A stretch of DNA of 64,000 nt from Microbacterium sp. SL75. GTDB lineage: Bacteria > Actinomycetota > Actinomycetes > Actinomycetales > Microbacteriaceae. Below, piece by piece: positions 8,650 to 16,966 of the stretch. The stretch's first letter is position 1; every line of letters begins with the position of its first letter. The notes under the pieces are model-generated. The model had not been told where the DNA came from. It did not search any database and worked only from the letters and a program-made list of their open reading frames with translations. The DNA is taken from NCBI RefSeq assembly GCF_026625865.1, contig NZ_CP113067.1, positions 2,170,001-2,234,000 of the forward strand, given 5' to 3'. Position numbers and translations under genes: made by a program.

Positions 8650-9855
8650 TCAGGTCGCGAGGAGTCGGCGCAGGTGCGCGGCGACCGCGGCGGTCTCGAT
8701 GAGGAAGCCGTCGTGGCCGAAGTCGCTCGACAGAACGATCGCGCCGTCTTTGTCGAGGGTGTTCGCGATGCCGCGGGCGATGCGGTGCTGCCCGTCGATG
8801 GGGAACAGGCGGTCGCTGTCGACGCCCAGGACGAGGGTCGTGGCGGTCACACGGCGCAGCGCGTCTTCGACGCCGTCGCGGTCGCGGCCGACGTCGTGCG
8901 AGTTCATCGCCTCGACGAGGACGAGGTAGCTGTTGGCGTCGAAGCGGCGCGTGAACTTGTTGCCGTGGAAGTCGAGGTACGACTCCACCGCGAAACGTCC
9001 GCCCCGGCCGAGGGGACTCACACCCGACTGCCACGACCGCTGGAAACGCTGGTTCAGCTCGGTGGGGCTGCGGTAGTTCAGCAGCGCCATGCGCCGGGCG
9101 AGGGCGAGACCGCGGTGCGGGCCGTCGCCGTCGCCGGAGTCGTAGTATTCGCCGCCGGCGAAGCGCGGGTCGACGCGCACGGCGTCGAGCTGCACGGAGT
9201 TCAACGCGATCTGGTCGGCGGTGGTGATGGGCGGTGCGGAGAGGATCGCCGCGCGCTCGACCCGGTCGGGGAAACCGACGGCCCACTCCAGGGCGTGCAT
9301 GCCTCCCATCGATCCGCCCACCACGGCGTGCCAGCGATCGACGCCGAGACGGTCGGCGAGCAGGGCCTGGGCGTTCACCTGATCGCGGATCGTGAGGTAC
9401 GGGAAGCGCGAGGCCCACTCGTAGCCGTCCGGGGCGATGCTCGCGGGACCGGTGGAGCCCTGGCATCCGCCCAGCATGTTCGGGGCGATCACGAAGTAGC
9501 GGTCGGTGTCGATCGCGGCGCCGGGTCCCACGAGATCGCTCCACCATCCGGCCGTGGGGTGACCGGGGCCGGCGGCCCCCCGGACGTGGCTGTCGCCGGT
9601 GAGGGCGTGCAGGATCAGGACGGCGTTGTCGCGCGCGGGGGAGAGCTCCCCCCAGGTCTCGAAAGCGAGGCGGAACGCGGGGAGGGACTCGCCGCTCTCG
9701 GTCTCGAAGACGCCGAAGGCGGCGAAGCGTCGGTCGCCGACGGGGTCGCCGTCGCGCCACGCGCCGGTCGCGGGGGGTCTGCCGAGGAGGGAGCGGGCGT
9801 CCGCCTCCGTCACCGGGGCCGAGGGCACCGTGTCTTCGGAGATCTGCCAGTCCAT
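8650..9855 (-). CDS. metX: Homoserine O-acetyltransferase
   Basis: 401 aa from the chosen ATG (9853-9855). An in-frame ATG 9 nt upstream sits directly on the AGGGAGA Shine-Dalgarno, so the second ATG has the better spacing. The alpha/beta-hydrolase fold shows the nucleophile in GGSMGGMHALEW, the acid in GVDSDRLFPI and the histidine in SDFGHDGFLIE, plus the family marker NMLGGCQGSTGP. The enzyme transfers acetyl from acetyl-CoA to homoserine, the first committed step of methionine synthesis by direct sulfhydrylation. Its partner metY lies 1 kb away on the same strand with an opposite-strand dehydrogenase gene in between. Confidence 0.94.
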   Translation of the reverse strand: MDWQISEDTVPSAPVTEADARSLLGRPPATGAWRDGDPVGDRRFAAFGVFETESGESLPAFRLAFETWGELSPARDNAVLILHALTGDSHVRGAAGPGHPTAGWWSDLVGPGAAIDTDRYFVIAPNMLGGCQGSTGPASIAPDGYEWASRFPYLTIRDQVNAQALLADRLGVDRWHAVVGGSMGGMHALEWAVGFPDRVERAAILSAPPITTADQIALNSVQLDAVRVDPRFAGGEYYDSGDGDGPHRGLALARRMALLNYRSPTELNQRFQRSWQSGVSPLGRGGRFAVESYLDFHGNKFTRRFDANSYLVLVEAMNSHDVGRDRDGVEDALRRVTATTLVLGVDSDRLFPIDGQHRIARGIANTLDKDGAIVLSSDFGHDGFLIETAAVAAHLRRLLAT

Positions 9856-10003
9856 GGCATCCATTCTCCCTAGGCGGGGAGGGTCGCCACGAACTGTTAC
9901 GACCGGCGCGGCGACGACGAGGGCCTGCGCGGTGCCCCGACCACCGGTGGACACCGTTGTCCAGCCCCCGCCGACGCACGGGTCGGCTCGTCATGATCGC
10001 GGC

Positions 10004-10702
10004 ATGGCGAACTTCCTCCTCATCGCGGCCTCGAGCGACATCGGTCAGGCGACGGCGACACGACTGCGCGACGCGGGTCACCGTGTCGTGACCACCGCGC
10101 GGGACTCCTCGCGGATCGAGCCCGACTTCATCCTGGATGCGACGGACTTCGACGCCGTGGACCGCATCGTCGGCGAGTCGGGTGAGCTCGACGGGATCGC
10201 GGTGTTCGCGGGGTCGATGCTGCTCAAGCCCGCGCACCTGACCTCTCGCGCGCAGTACGACGAGCTCATCGCCGCCTCGCTCACCACGGCCTTCGCGGCG
10301 GTGCGCGCGGCGGGGTCGCACATGCGCGGCGGCGGAGCGGTGGTGCTCGTGTCGTCGGCAGCCGCTCTCGCGGGGCTCCCGAACCACGACGGGATCGCGG
10401 CGGCCAAGGCCGCGGTGATCGGCCTGACCCTGTCGGCGGCGGCGAGCTACGCCGCGCACGGACTCCGGGTGAACGCCGTCGCGCCGGGACTCGTGCAGAC
10501 CCGGCTGACCGAGAAGCTCACCTCGAGCGACATGTCGCGCAAGGTCTCGGAGGCGATGCACCCGCTCGGCCGGCTCGGCGAGCCCGACGACGTCGCGCGC
10601 GCCGTGGAGTTCCTGCTCGCGCCCGAGAACGCGTGGGTGACGGGGCAGGTGCTCGGGGTCGACGGCGGGTTGGGGAGTCTGCGTCCGCGGCAGAAGGTGT
10701 GA
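10004..10702 (+). CDS. Short-chain dehydrogenase/reductase (SDR)
   Basis: 232 aa. The N-terminal segment LLIAASSDIGQATATRL replaces the usual TGxxxGIG cofactor loop, so cofactor binding is slightly atypical. The catalytic region reads VLVSSAAALAGLPNHDGIAAAKAAVIGL: the serine is present, but the usual YxxxK tyrosine position appears as HDGIAAAK, with His/Asp in place of Tyr. The lysine is kept. The C-terminus WVTGQVLGVDGG is standard. The active-site change makes ordinary dehydrogenase chemistry uncertain. The gene is inserted between metX and metY on the opposite strand. Confidence 0.8.
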   Translation: MANFLLIAASSDIGQATATRLRDAGHRVVTTARDSSRIEPDFILDATDFDAVDRIVGESGELDGIAVFAGSMLLKPAHLTSRAQYDELIAASLTTAFAAVRAAGSHMRGGGAVVLVSSAAALAGLPNHDGIAAAKAAVIGLTLSAAASYAAHGLRVNAVAPGLVQTRLTEKLTSSDMSRKVSEAMHPLGRLGEPDDVARAVEFLLAPENAWVTGQVLGVDGGLGSLRPRQKV

Positions 10703-10777
10703 CGGCCCGGGGTGGATCGGCTCGGGGTCTTCCTGGCTGTCCCGGAGTGCCTCGACGGTGCCCCGTCGGCACGCGGG

Positions 10778-10811
10778 AACGCCCCGCCCCGGAGCAACGG
10801 GGCGGGGCGTT
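10778..10811. terminator. Bidirectional GC-rich hairpin between the SDR gene and metY
   Basis: A perfect 13-bp stem, AACGCCCCGCCCC (10778-10790) with its complement at 10799-10811, and an 8-nt loop. It lies between two convergent stop codons and can serve both transcripts; the terminal TT/AA pairs give a short U-run in each direction. Confidence 0.8.
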
Positions 10812-10821
10812 CGTGCAGCCG

Positions 10822-12144
10822 TCAGGCGCGGGCGGCCTCCGAGAGGCGACGCGCCGATGCCAGAGCCTGGTCGAGGTCGGCCTTGAGGTCTGCGATGTTC
10901 TCGAGCCCCACCGACAGGCGCACGAGGCCGGGCGTCACGCCCGCGGTGAGCTGCTGCTCGGGGGTCAGCTGCGAGTGCGTGGTCGAGGCCGGGTGGATGA
11001 CGAGGGAGCGCACATCGCCGATGTTGGCCAGGTGGCTGAACAGGCTCAGCGAGTTGACGAACTCGCGGCCCGCCTCGACACCGCCCTTGAGCTCGAACGA
11101 CAGCACCGCGCCCACGCCCTTGGGGGCGTAGTTGTTGGCGGCGGCGTACCAGGGGGAGGTGGGAAGGCCGGAGTAGTTCACCGTGGCGACGTCGGGGTGC
11201 GACTCGAGCCACTCCGCGATCTCCTGGGCGTTCTGCACGTGGCGCTCGATGCGCAGCGACAGGGTCTCGATGCCCTGGATCAGCTGCCACGCGCTCTGCG
11301 GGGCGATGGAGGCTCCGAGGTCGCGCAGCAGCTGGACGCGGGCCTTGATGATGTAGGCGAGACCGTCGCCGACCGCTTGCGTGTACACGGCGCCGTGGTA
11401 CGAGGGGTCGGGGGTCGTGAGGCCGGGGAAGCGGTCGGAGTGCTCGGACCACGGGAAGGTGCCGCCGTCGACGATCACGCCGCCGATCGTGGTGCCGTGC
11501 CCGCCGAGGAACTTCGTCGCCGAGTGCACGATGATGTCGGCGCCGTGCTCGAAGGGGCGGATCAGGTACGGGGTCGCGATCGTGTTGTCGACGATCAGCG
11601 GAACACCCGCGTCGTGCGCCGCGTCGGCGACCGAGCGGATGTCGAGGACGTTGATCTTGGGGTTGCCGATGGTCTCGGCGAAGAACAGCTTCGTGTTCGG
11701 GCGGACCGCGGCGCGCCACTCCTCGGGGTCGTCCTGGTTCTCGACGAACGTGGTCTCGATGCCGAGCTTGGCGAGGGTGTACTTGAAGAGGTTGTAGGTG
11801 CCGCCGTAGATCGAGCTCGACGAGACGATGTGGTCGCCGGCCTGTGCGATGTTGAGCACGGCGAAGGTCTCGGCCGCCTGGCCGCTGGCGACGAGAAGGG
11901 CGCCGGTGCCGCCCTCGAGGCCCGCGACGCGCTGCTCGACGACGTCCTGCGTGGGGTTCTGGATGCGCGTGTAGATGTTGCCGAACTCGGCCAGCGCGAA
12001 GAGGTTCGCGGCGTGGTCGGCGTTGTCGAACACGTACGAGGTCGTCTGGTAGATCGGGGTGGCGCGAGCCTTCGTGACCGGGTCGGGCTGCGCACCCGTG
12101 TGGATCTGCTTGGTCTCGAAACGCCAGTTCTCGGGTACCGACAT
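10822..12144 (-). CDS. metY: O-acetylhomoserine sulfhydrylase (PLP-dependent, Cys/Met metabolism)
   Basis: 440 aa, the normal length for bacterial MetY. The PLP lysine is Lys211 in VHSATKFLGGHGT, and TRIQNPTQDVVEQRVAGLEGG and DNTIATPYLIRPFEHGADI are further family motifs. It condenses O-acetylhomoserine with sulfide to give homocysteine, using the product of metX. A GAGGAG Shine-Dalgarno stands ahead of the ATG. The 146-bp gap to the divergent SDR gene holds no recognisable SAM riboswitch or SahR-like inverted repeat. Confidence 0.95.
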   Translation of the reverse strand: MSVPENWRFETKQIHTGAQPDPVTKARATPIYQTTSYVFDNADHAANLFALAEFGNIYTRIQNPTQDVVEQRVAGLEGGTGALLVASGQAAETFAVLNIAQAGDHIVSSSSIYGGTYNLFKYTLAKLGIETTFVENQDDPEEWRAAVRPNTKLFFAETIGNPKINVLDIRSVADAAHDAGVPLIVDNTIATPYLIRPFEHGADIIVHSATKFLGGHGTTIGGVIVDGGTFPWSEHSDRFPGLTTPDPSYHGAVYTQAVGDGLAYIIKARVQLLRDLGASIAPQSAWQLIQGIETLSLRIERHVQNAQEIAEWLESHPDVATVNYSGLPTSPWYAAANNYAPKGVGAVLSFELKGGVEAGREFVNSLSLFSHLANIGDVRSLVIHPASTTHSQLTPEQQLTAGVTPGLVRLSVGLENIADLKADLDQALASARRLSEAARA

Positions 12145-12290
12145 GACTGCTCCTCAGCTTCGGGAGGCCGGGCGGTCGCCGTGGCCTGCTGCGAGCGTAG
12201 GGACAGCCTCGGACGCCGACAAGCGACCCGGACACGGGCCGTAACACCTCTGCCATGCCGGTGTCGGACGGGGGCGATAGCGTGGATGCC

Positions 12291-13061
12291 ATGACGCGAC
12301 GCGCAGTGGTGACCGGGGCCAGTTCGGGTATCGGAGAGGCGACGGCGAGGCTGCTGCGCTCGCGCGGGTGGGACGTCGTGGGCGTCGCGCGCCGCGCCGA
12401 GCGTCTCCGAGCCCTCGAGGCCGAGACGGGGGTCGTCGCGCACGCGGCCGACCTCACCGACGCCGACGACATCGCCGGCCTCTCGGCCTGGCTGAGCGAG
12501 ACCGGGGGCGTCGACGCCCTCGTGCACGTCGCGGGCGGGGCGCGCGGGAGCGACCGGATCGAAGACGGCGACCCCGAGGACTGGCGCTGGATGTTCGAGG
12601 CCAACGTGCTCTCGGGACAGCGGCTCGTGGCATCGCTTCTGCCGCTTCTGCGCGCGGCTGCGAACGCGACCGGTCACGCCGACGTGCTCTTCGTCACCTC
12701 CACCGCCGCGCAGACGGCGTACCCCGGTGGTGGCGGCTACAACGCGGCCAAGGCGGGCGAGGCCATGCTCGTGCACGCGCTGCGCCAGGAGCTCAACGGC
12801 GAACCGCTGCGCGTCATCGAGATCGCCCCGGGGATGGTGCGCACGGAGGAGTTCACGCTCAACCGCCTGGGGGGAGACCAGGATGCCGCCGACAAACTGT
12901 ACGAGGGTGTCGAGGCGCCGCTGACGGCCGGCGATGTCGCGGATGTGATCGCCTATGCGCTCGATGCGCCCGGCCACGTGAATCTCGACCTGGTGACCCT
13001 GCGCCCCGTGGCGCAGTCGGCGCAGCACCTGCTGGCGCGGGGGCCGCTGAAGACGCGCTGA
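12291..13061 (+). CDS. Short-chain dehydrogenase/reductase, classical SDR (YdfG-like)
   Basis: 256 aa. It has the cofactor motif TGASSGIGEATARLL at residue 8, the active-site serine in FVTSTAAQTAYPGGGGYNAAKAG with YxxxK complete, and IAPGMVRTEEF after it. This arrangement fits NADP-dependent SDRs acting on 3-hydroxy acids or serine (YdfG group); the substrate is not known. An upstream in-frame ATG at 12255 exists but adds an atypical N-terminus, so the ATG at 12291 is preferred. The gene ends 7 bp from the stop of the convergent MFS gene. Confidence 0.88.
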   Translation: MTRRAVVTGASSGIGEATARLLRSRGWDVVGVARRAERLRALEAETGVVAHAADLTDADDIAGLSAWLSETGGVDALVHVAGGARGSDRIEDGDPEDWRWMFEANVLSGQRLVASLLPLLRAAANATGHADVLFVTSTAAQTAYPGGGGYNAAKAGEAMLVHALRQELNGEPLRVIEIAPGMVRTEEFTLNRLGGDQDAADKLYEGVEAPLTAGDVADVIAYALDAPGHVNLDLVTLRPVAQSAQHLLARGPLKTR

Positions 13062-13068
13062 TCGGGGG

Positions 13069-14565
13069 TCACACCAACTCGCCGCGCGCGGCGGTGGCGG
13101 CGACCTTCGCCTCGGCCGCGTCCGAGAACGCGGCACTCGGAACGAAGGCCAGCAGAACGGCGGCGAGAAGGCCGCTCGCGCTGCAGACGACCCATACGGT
13201 GACGTACCCGGTGAAGGGGGCGGCCGTGCCGATCGCGGTGGCCGCACCGCCGGCGAGAACGACGCCGAAGAACGCCGACGACATCGTGCCGCCCATGATC
13301 TTCGTCGTGTTGGTCATCGCCGAGGCCATGCCGGTGCGTCCGCGTGGAGCGGCGGCGGCCGCGGCGGCGGGCATCGCGGCGATGAGGGCGCCGGCCCCGA
13401 TCCCGGCGACACCGAGGCTCAACAGCACCTGCCAGGGCTCATCGTGGAGGGGCAGGAGCAGGGCGTACCCGATGCCGACGAGGACTGCCGAACCGATGAG
13501 CGGAACGCGGGGACTGGTGCGGCGCGAGGCGACGGCGAAGAGCACCGCGCCCACGATCAGCGAGAGCAGGTAGGCCCCCACGACGTTCGAGCGCTGCGTC
13601 GTATCGAGGCCCAGGCCGTACCCGATCGCGGGGTCGGTGCCGAGGTAGGTGAGGAGCGGGCCCTGAGCGCCGAGCAGGCTGATGCCGACGAGGAACGCGG
13701 TCGCCTGCACCGGCCACATCTCGGGGCTCCGGAGCATGCGGATGTCGATCGCCGGGTCGCGTTGGCGCAGCTCGTACCGGACGAAGAGTGCGCCCAGGGC
13801 CAGGCCGATCGCGAGCAGTGCGCCGATGACGACCGGGCCCGGGCCCGCGGGGAGGCGGACGAACGAGAGGGCGCCGGTAAGGAACAGCAGCGCGCCGGCG
13901 AGGATGACGAAGCCGCCCAGATCGAGGTGCCGTGCGCCGCTCGAACGCTCGGACTCCGGGACGCCCAGCCAGATGGCGACGCTGACGAGGGTGACGACGA
14001 CGGCGGGAATCGCGAGCGTGAGCTGCAGGTTGCCGCCGCTCGCGGCGAAGAAGCGGCCGGCGGCGAGGGCGCCGAGGATGCCGCCGAGATGCAGGCCGAC
14101 GACGATGAGACCCGCGGCGCGGCGCGTCTGCGAGACTCCGCGCTGCTGCCGTCGACCGCGGTCGAAGATCAGCGCGATCTCGAGGGGGAGCCACACCACG
14201 TAGAAGCCCTGGAAGGCCCACGCGACGAGGAAGGTCGCGAAGGAGTCGGCGAACACCAGTGCCCAGCTCGCCACCGCGGTGGCGATCGCCGAGAGCAGCA
14301 GGATCCGCTTGTGCCCGAACATGTCGCCGAGTTTGGCGAGCACGGGGAGGACGAGGGCCGAGAGCAGCAGTTGCGCGGCCTCGAACCAGTTGATGTCGGC
14401 GTCGCGTATGCCCAGGTGCGCGACGATCTCGGGAAACAGGGGGATGTAGAAACCCTGCAGGATGCCACTGACCAGCTCCACGAGAACGAACCAGCCGATG
14501 AGACCCGCGGTCGCCCCGAGCGCGGAGGAGCGCACCCGGGTGACCGCGCCGGAGACGCGCGACAT
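13069..14565 (-). CDS. MFS transporter, 14-helix type
   Basis: 498 aa. About 14 hydrophobic helices; IRDADINWFEAAQLLLSALVL and KLGDMFGHKRILL form the canonical loop 2-3 motif. The layout suggests a DHA2-like drug/proton antiporter, though the early segment GFYIPLFPEIVAHLGI is not diagnostic of any known substrate. The ATG at 14563-14565 begins the conserved region; longer extensions upstream are Arg-rich and implausible. It is transcribed divergently from the sigma-28 gene across a 451-bp gap. Confidence 0.86.
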   Translation of the reverse strand: MSRVSGAVTRVRSSALGATAGLIGWFVLVELVSGILQGFYIPLFPEIVAHLGIRDADINWFEAAQLLLSALVLPVLAKLGDMFGHKRILLLSAIATAVASWALVFADSFATFLVAWAFQGFYVVWLPLEIALIFDRGRRQQRGVSQTRRAAGLIVVGLHLGGILGALAAGRFFAASGGNLQLTLAIPAVVVTLVSVAIWLGVPESERSSGARHLDLGGFVILAGALLFLTGALSFVRLPAGPGPVVIGALLAIGLALGALFVRYELRQRDPAIDIRMLRSPEMWPVQATAFLVGISLLGAQGPLLTYLGTDPAIGYGLGLDTTQRSNVVGAYLLSLIVGAVLFAVASRRTSPRVPLIGSAVLVGIGYALLLPLHDEPWQVLLSLGVAGIGAGALIAAMPAAAAAAAPRGRTGMASAMTNTTKIMGGTMSSAFFGVVLAGGAATAIGTAAPFTGYVTVWVVCSASGLLAAVLLAFVPSAAFSDAAEAKVAATAARGELV

Positions 14566-14696
14566 GGCGCGAGGGTAGCATCGTCGATCGTCTCGTCGAT
14601 GTCTTCGCCGATACCCTCCGCGGGCCCTCCGTCGCAGCGTGGGGGTCGGTCTGGGGTGGTCGGCGGGGGCCCTTCCGTGCCGGCGTGCTACGTTCA

Positions 14697-14717
14697 CTCG
14701 TAAACGTGGAAAAATGG
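14697..14717 (+). promoter_or_regulatory. Flagellar upper-tier motif, copy D (distal to sigma-28 gene)
   Basis: CTCGTAAACGTGGAAAAATGG fits YTYRTAAMCGWGNANAAR at every position. It lies 300 bp ahead of the sigma-28 start with no gene immediately downstream, so it could start a long leader or act as an auxiliary regulator site. Confidence 0.45.
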
Positions 14718-14986
14718 GCGCGCTGACGCGTCGAGAAGGTCGTCTCCTGTCGCTGGTGGTGCGCGGCGACCGTTCGCACCGGAGTGCGGCGTGGGGGCGC
14801 GTGAGCGTGCTCGGCGGTGGCGGTGATCGCCGGCGCCGTCGGTCGCCCCCTGGATCGAAATGCGCGCCGCGACAGTCGTCGAGCGCCGGGTGGCGACGCG
14901 GCGCCGAAGCGTCTCGCCCCACGCGCCGCATCTTCTCCGTTGCTGGGCGTGGCCTCGGAGTCGACTGGGAGTTGTGTTAGTTTCTG

Positions 14987-15007
14987 CTTATAAACGAGCA
15001 AAAAGCA
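14987..15007 (+). promoter_or_regulatory. Flagellar upper-tier motif, copy C (ahead of sigma-28 gene)
   Basis: CTTATAAACGAGCAAAAAGC starts the block; it matches YTYRTAAMCGWGNANAAR and ends 9 nt before the GTG start of the sigma-28 gene, with an AGGAG Shine-Dalgarno directly after it. Its closeness to the start codon suggests a near-start promoter element, operator or leader signal. Confidence 0.5.
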
Positions 15008-15016
15008 GGAGCAACC

Positions 15017-15892
15017 GTGTTGAGCAGCGTCACTGCCCCCTCCGATTCCGCCACCCCGATGTCGCCCGAGCGTCTCGCGCGGGAGAACCTGCCCCTGGCG
15101 AAGTACCTCGCCGTTGAGAAAGCGCGTACCGCCCTGCACGTGGACCTCGACGACCTCCTGTCGGCGGCGTATCTGGGCCTGGCCACCGCGTCCTTGGAGT
15201 TCGAATCCGAACGCGGCATCCCGTTCGGCGCCTATGCACGCACCAAGATCACCTGGGCGATCCTCAACGAGATGCGCTCGGCGGATCCCGCGGGCGAACG
15301 CGGTCGCGAGAAGATCGAACGCGTGCGCGTGGCCGATGAGCTCGTGCGGGTGCGGACGGGGCGCGCGGCGACCGTGGCAGAGCTGGCTGCCGAATCCGGT
15401 CTCGATGCCGAGGTCGTGGTGAAGATGCAGATGCTCGACGAGATGGTCCGTACCGGAACGAGCTTCGAGGCGCAGTTCGAGGGTGACGACTCCCGCTCGG
15501 CTCCCGATCTCACCGACACCGTGATCCTTCCCGAACACGCGGTCGAGCAGGCGGAGAGGCAGCGGATGCTCGACCGCATCATCGGCGCGCTGCCCGACCA
15601 GATGCGCCAGGTCATCCGCGGCGTGTACCTCGACGAGCGCATGGTGAAAGACGTCGCGGCCGACCTCGAGGTGAGTCACGCCTACGTCTCGAAGCTCCGA
15701 CGAGTGGGCCTGACCCTCATGCGCGAGGCCCTCGACGCCTGGGAGAACGGTACGACGCCCGACCGATCGACGGCCACGAAAGCGGCCTTCTTCGATGGCG
15801 TCTTCGGTCCCGTCGCGGCGCCCTCTGCTCGCGGCGCAAGAGCGGCGACGGGTCTGAGCGTGGACCTGAGGGGACTGGCCCTTCCCGCCTGA
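15017..15892 (+). CDS. fliA: Sigma-28 family RNA polymerase sigma factor (FliA/WhiG type)
   Basis: 291 aa from GTG at 15017, with AGGAG 5 nt upstream. Region 2 is visible as DLDDLLSAAYLGLATASLEF and RGIPFGAYARTKITWAILNE, region 4 as VKDVAADLEVSHAYVSKLRR. About 50 extra residues follow region 4, longer than in typical FliA. It should direct transcription of the downstream flagellar operons; six of them carry the same GGTTAC-N14-GTCGCGATAGT pattern. No anti-sigma FlgM gene is visible in the cluster. WhiG-type sporulation function is unlikely given the context. Confidence 0.88.
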   Translation: MLSSVTAPSDSATPMSPERLARENLPLAKYLAVEKARTALHVDLDDLLSAAYLGLATASLEFESERGIPFGAYARTKITWAILNEMRSADPAGERGREKIERVRVADELVRVRTGRAATVAELAAESGLDAEVVVKMQMLDEMVRTGTSFEAQFEGDDSRSAPDLTDTVILPEHAVEQAERQRMLDRIIGALPDQMRQVIRGVYLDERMVKDVAADLEVSHAYVSKLRRVGLTLMREALDAWENGTTPDRSTATKAAFFDGVFGPVAAPSARGARAATGLSVDLRGLALPA

Positions 15893-15916
15893 GGCGCGAA
15901 TCTCGCCGGAAACGGC

Positions 15917-15947
15917 GGTTACGCGTCGGCCGATCCGTCGCGATGGT
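15917..15947 (+). promoter_or_regulatory. Predicted sigma-28 promoter of fliC
   Basis: GGTTAC at 15917-15922 and GTCGCGATGGT at 15937-15947, with a 14-nt gap. The downstream box differs from the other five copies by one base (GATGGT for GATAGT). The start codon of fliC lies 58 bp further on. Confidence 0.75.
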
Positions 15948-15956
15948 GGGGGATGC

Positions 15957-16000
15957 GAGGCCACGGACGGCTCCGCTTCGAATATCCCATCCACGGAGGA
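15957..16000 (+). promoter_or_regulatory. Two predicted CsrA-binding hairpins in the fliC leader, one on the Shine-Dalgarno
   Basis: Site 1: GCC (15960-15962), loop ACGGAC, GGC (15969-15971). Site 2: TCC (15990-15992), loop ACGGA, GGA (15998-16000); this second stem-loop contains the GGAGGA Shine-Dalgarno of fliC. The arrangement resembles the two CsrA sites of the Bacillus subtilis hag leader, where CsrA blocks ribosomes and FliW relieves it. Confidence 0.6.
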
Positions 16001-16005
16001 ACAAC

Positions 16006-16866
16006 ATGGGTCTTCAGATCGCAACCAACGTCGGTGCCCTCAACGCGTACCGCAACCTGTCGTCGAACCAGAACGACGTGTCGAAGTCGCTCGAGAAGCT
16101 CTCGAGCGGTCTGCGCATCAACCGTGCGGCCGACGACGCCGCCGGCCTCGCCATCTCCGAGGGCCTGCGCTCGCAGGTCAACGGCCTGAACGTGGCCGCG
16201 CGTAACGCCCAGGACGGCATCTCGGTCATCCAGACCGCGGAAGGTGGCCTCACGGAGGTCCACTCGATCCTGCAGCGCGTGCGCGACCTCGCCGTGCAGG
16301 CGGGTAACGACTCGAACAACGCGGATTCCCGCAAGGCCATCACCTCCGAGGTGACGCAGCTGGTCGACGAGCTCGAGCGCATCGCGGACAGCTCGAACTT
16401 CAACGGCATCAAGCTCCTCGACGGCTCCGCAGGCGCCGCCGCGGACGGCAAGCTCAGCTTCCAGATCGGAGCGGACGGTTCGGCGTCCAGCCAGATCTCC
16501 GTCGACCTCGGTGTCGCCGACATCAAGACGCTGGCCACGGATCTGCGCACGAGCATCGTCACGACCGACGGCTTCGCAGACCCGACGGTCGCGGCGACGA
16601 CCATCACCGCGGTCGACACGGCGATCAAGTCCGTGTCGTCGGCTCGCGCCGAGCTCGGTGCCGTCCAGAACCGCTTCGAGTCGACCATCAACTCGCTGCA
16701 GGTCTCGGCCGAAAACCTCTCCGCCGCCAAGAGCCGCATCGTCGACACCGACATGGCGGCCGAGATGGTCAAGTACACGGCCTCGAACATCCTGGCGCAG
16801 GCCGGCACCGCGATGCTCGCCCAGGCCAACCAGTCGGGCCAGGGCGTCCTGCAGCTCCTGCGCTGA
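16006..16866 (+). CDS. fliC: Flagellin
   Basis: 286 aa, a short flagellin made almost only of the D0/D1 core. N-terminus IATNVGALNAYRNLSSNQND and SLEKLSSGLRINRAADDAAG, C-terminus LQVSAENLSAAKSRIVDTDM and ANQSGQGVLQLLR are canonical. The central variable segment is only about 80-90 residues, so little surface domain is present. It is secreted by the flagellar export apparatus and polymerises into the filament. A sigma-28-type promoter and two CsrA-type hairpins precede it, and a hairpin follows at 16889-16924. The Shine-Dalgarno is GGAGGA with 5-nt spacing. Confidence 0.97.
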   Translation: MGLQIATNVGALNAYRNLSSNQNDVSKSLEKLSSGLRINRAADDAAGLAISEGLRSQVNGLNVAARNAQDGISVIQTAEGGLTEVHSILQRVRDLAVQAGNDSNNADSRKAITSEVTQLVDELERIADSSNFNGIKLLDGSAGAAADGKLSFQIGADGSASSQISVDLGVADIKTLATDLRTSIVTTDGFADPTVAATTITAVDTAIKSVSSARAELGAVQNRFESTINSLQVSAENLSAAKSRIVDTDMAAEMVKYTASNILAQAGTAMLAQANQSGQGVLQLLR

Positions 16867-16888
16867 TCCGCAGCGCTGACGCACCGAC

Positions 16889-16924
16889 GACGCCCGGGCG
16901 GGAGGTTCCTCCTGCTCGGGCGTC
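16889..16924 (+). terminator. Hairpin between fliC and fliD
   Basis: A 15-bp stem with two G-U pairs, left arm 16889-16903, right arm 16910-16924, loop GGTTCC. It has no following U-run, so it may act as a partial terminator or an RNA-stability barrier that lets fliC transcript accumulate above the downstream genes. Confidence 0.7.
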
Positions 16925-16945
16925 GCCTCACCCGGGATCGCTTCA

Positions 16946-16959
16946 CCGACGGAAGGCGG
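16946..16959 (+). promoter_or_regulatory. Possible CsrA site over the fliD Shine-Dalgarno
   Basis: CCG (16946-16948), loop ACGGAAGG, CGG (16957-16959), immediately ahead of the fliD start. The string ACGGAAGGCGG also occurs in the csrA leader. The loop is longer (8 nt) than in the fliC or csrA sites, so this is the weakest of the candidates. Confidence 0.35.
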
Positions 16960-16966
16960 AGACACG

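Larger units (their letters stand above)
14566..15016. other. 451-bp gap between MFS gene and sigma-28 gene; no gene seen
   Basis: No convincing coding frame in either direction; the open frames here are Arg/Pro-rich shadows. It contains two copies of a motif, YTYRTAAMCGWGNANAAR, at 14697 and 14987, the second just 10 nt ahead of the sigma-28 start. It therefore probably holds the control region of the flagellar cluster, and the MFS promoter near 14570. Confidence 0.7.

Noticed and set aside
12145..12290. SAM or methionine-type riboswitch ahead of metY
   Set aside because: I found no SAM-I helices or conserved core in the 146-bp gap; only a Shine-Dalgarno is clear.
8360..12604. A very long open frame on the minus strand (over 1,400 codons) across metX, the SDR genes and metY
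   Set aside because: It is Arg/Pro-rich, has no domain, and runs through real genes in another frame; stop codons are rare in this GC-rich DNA.
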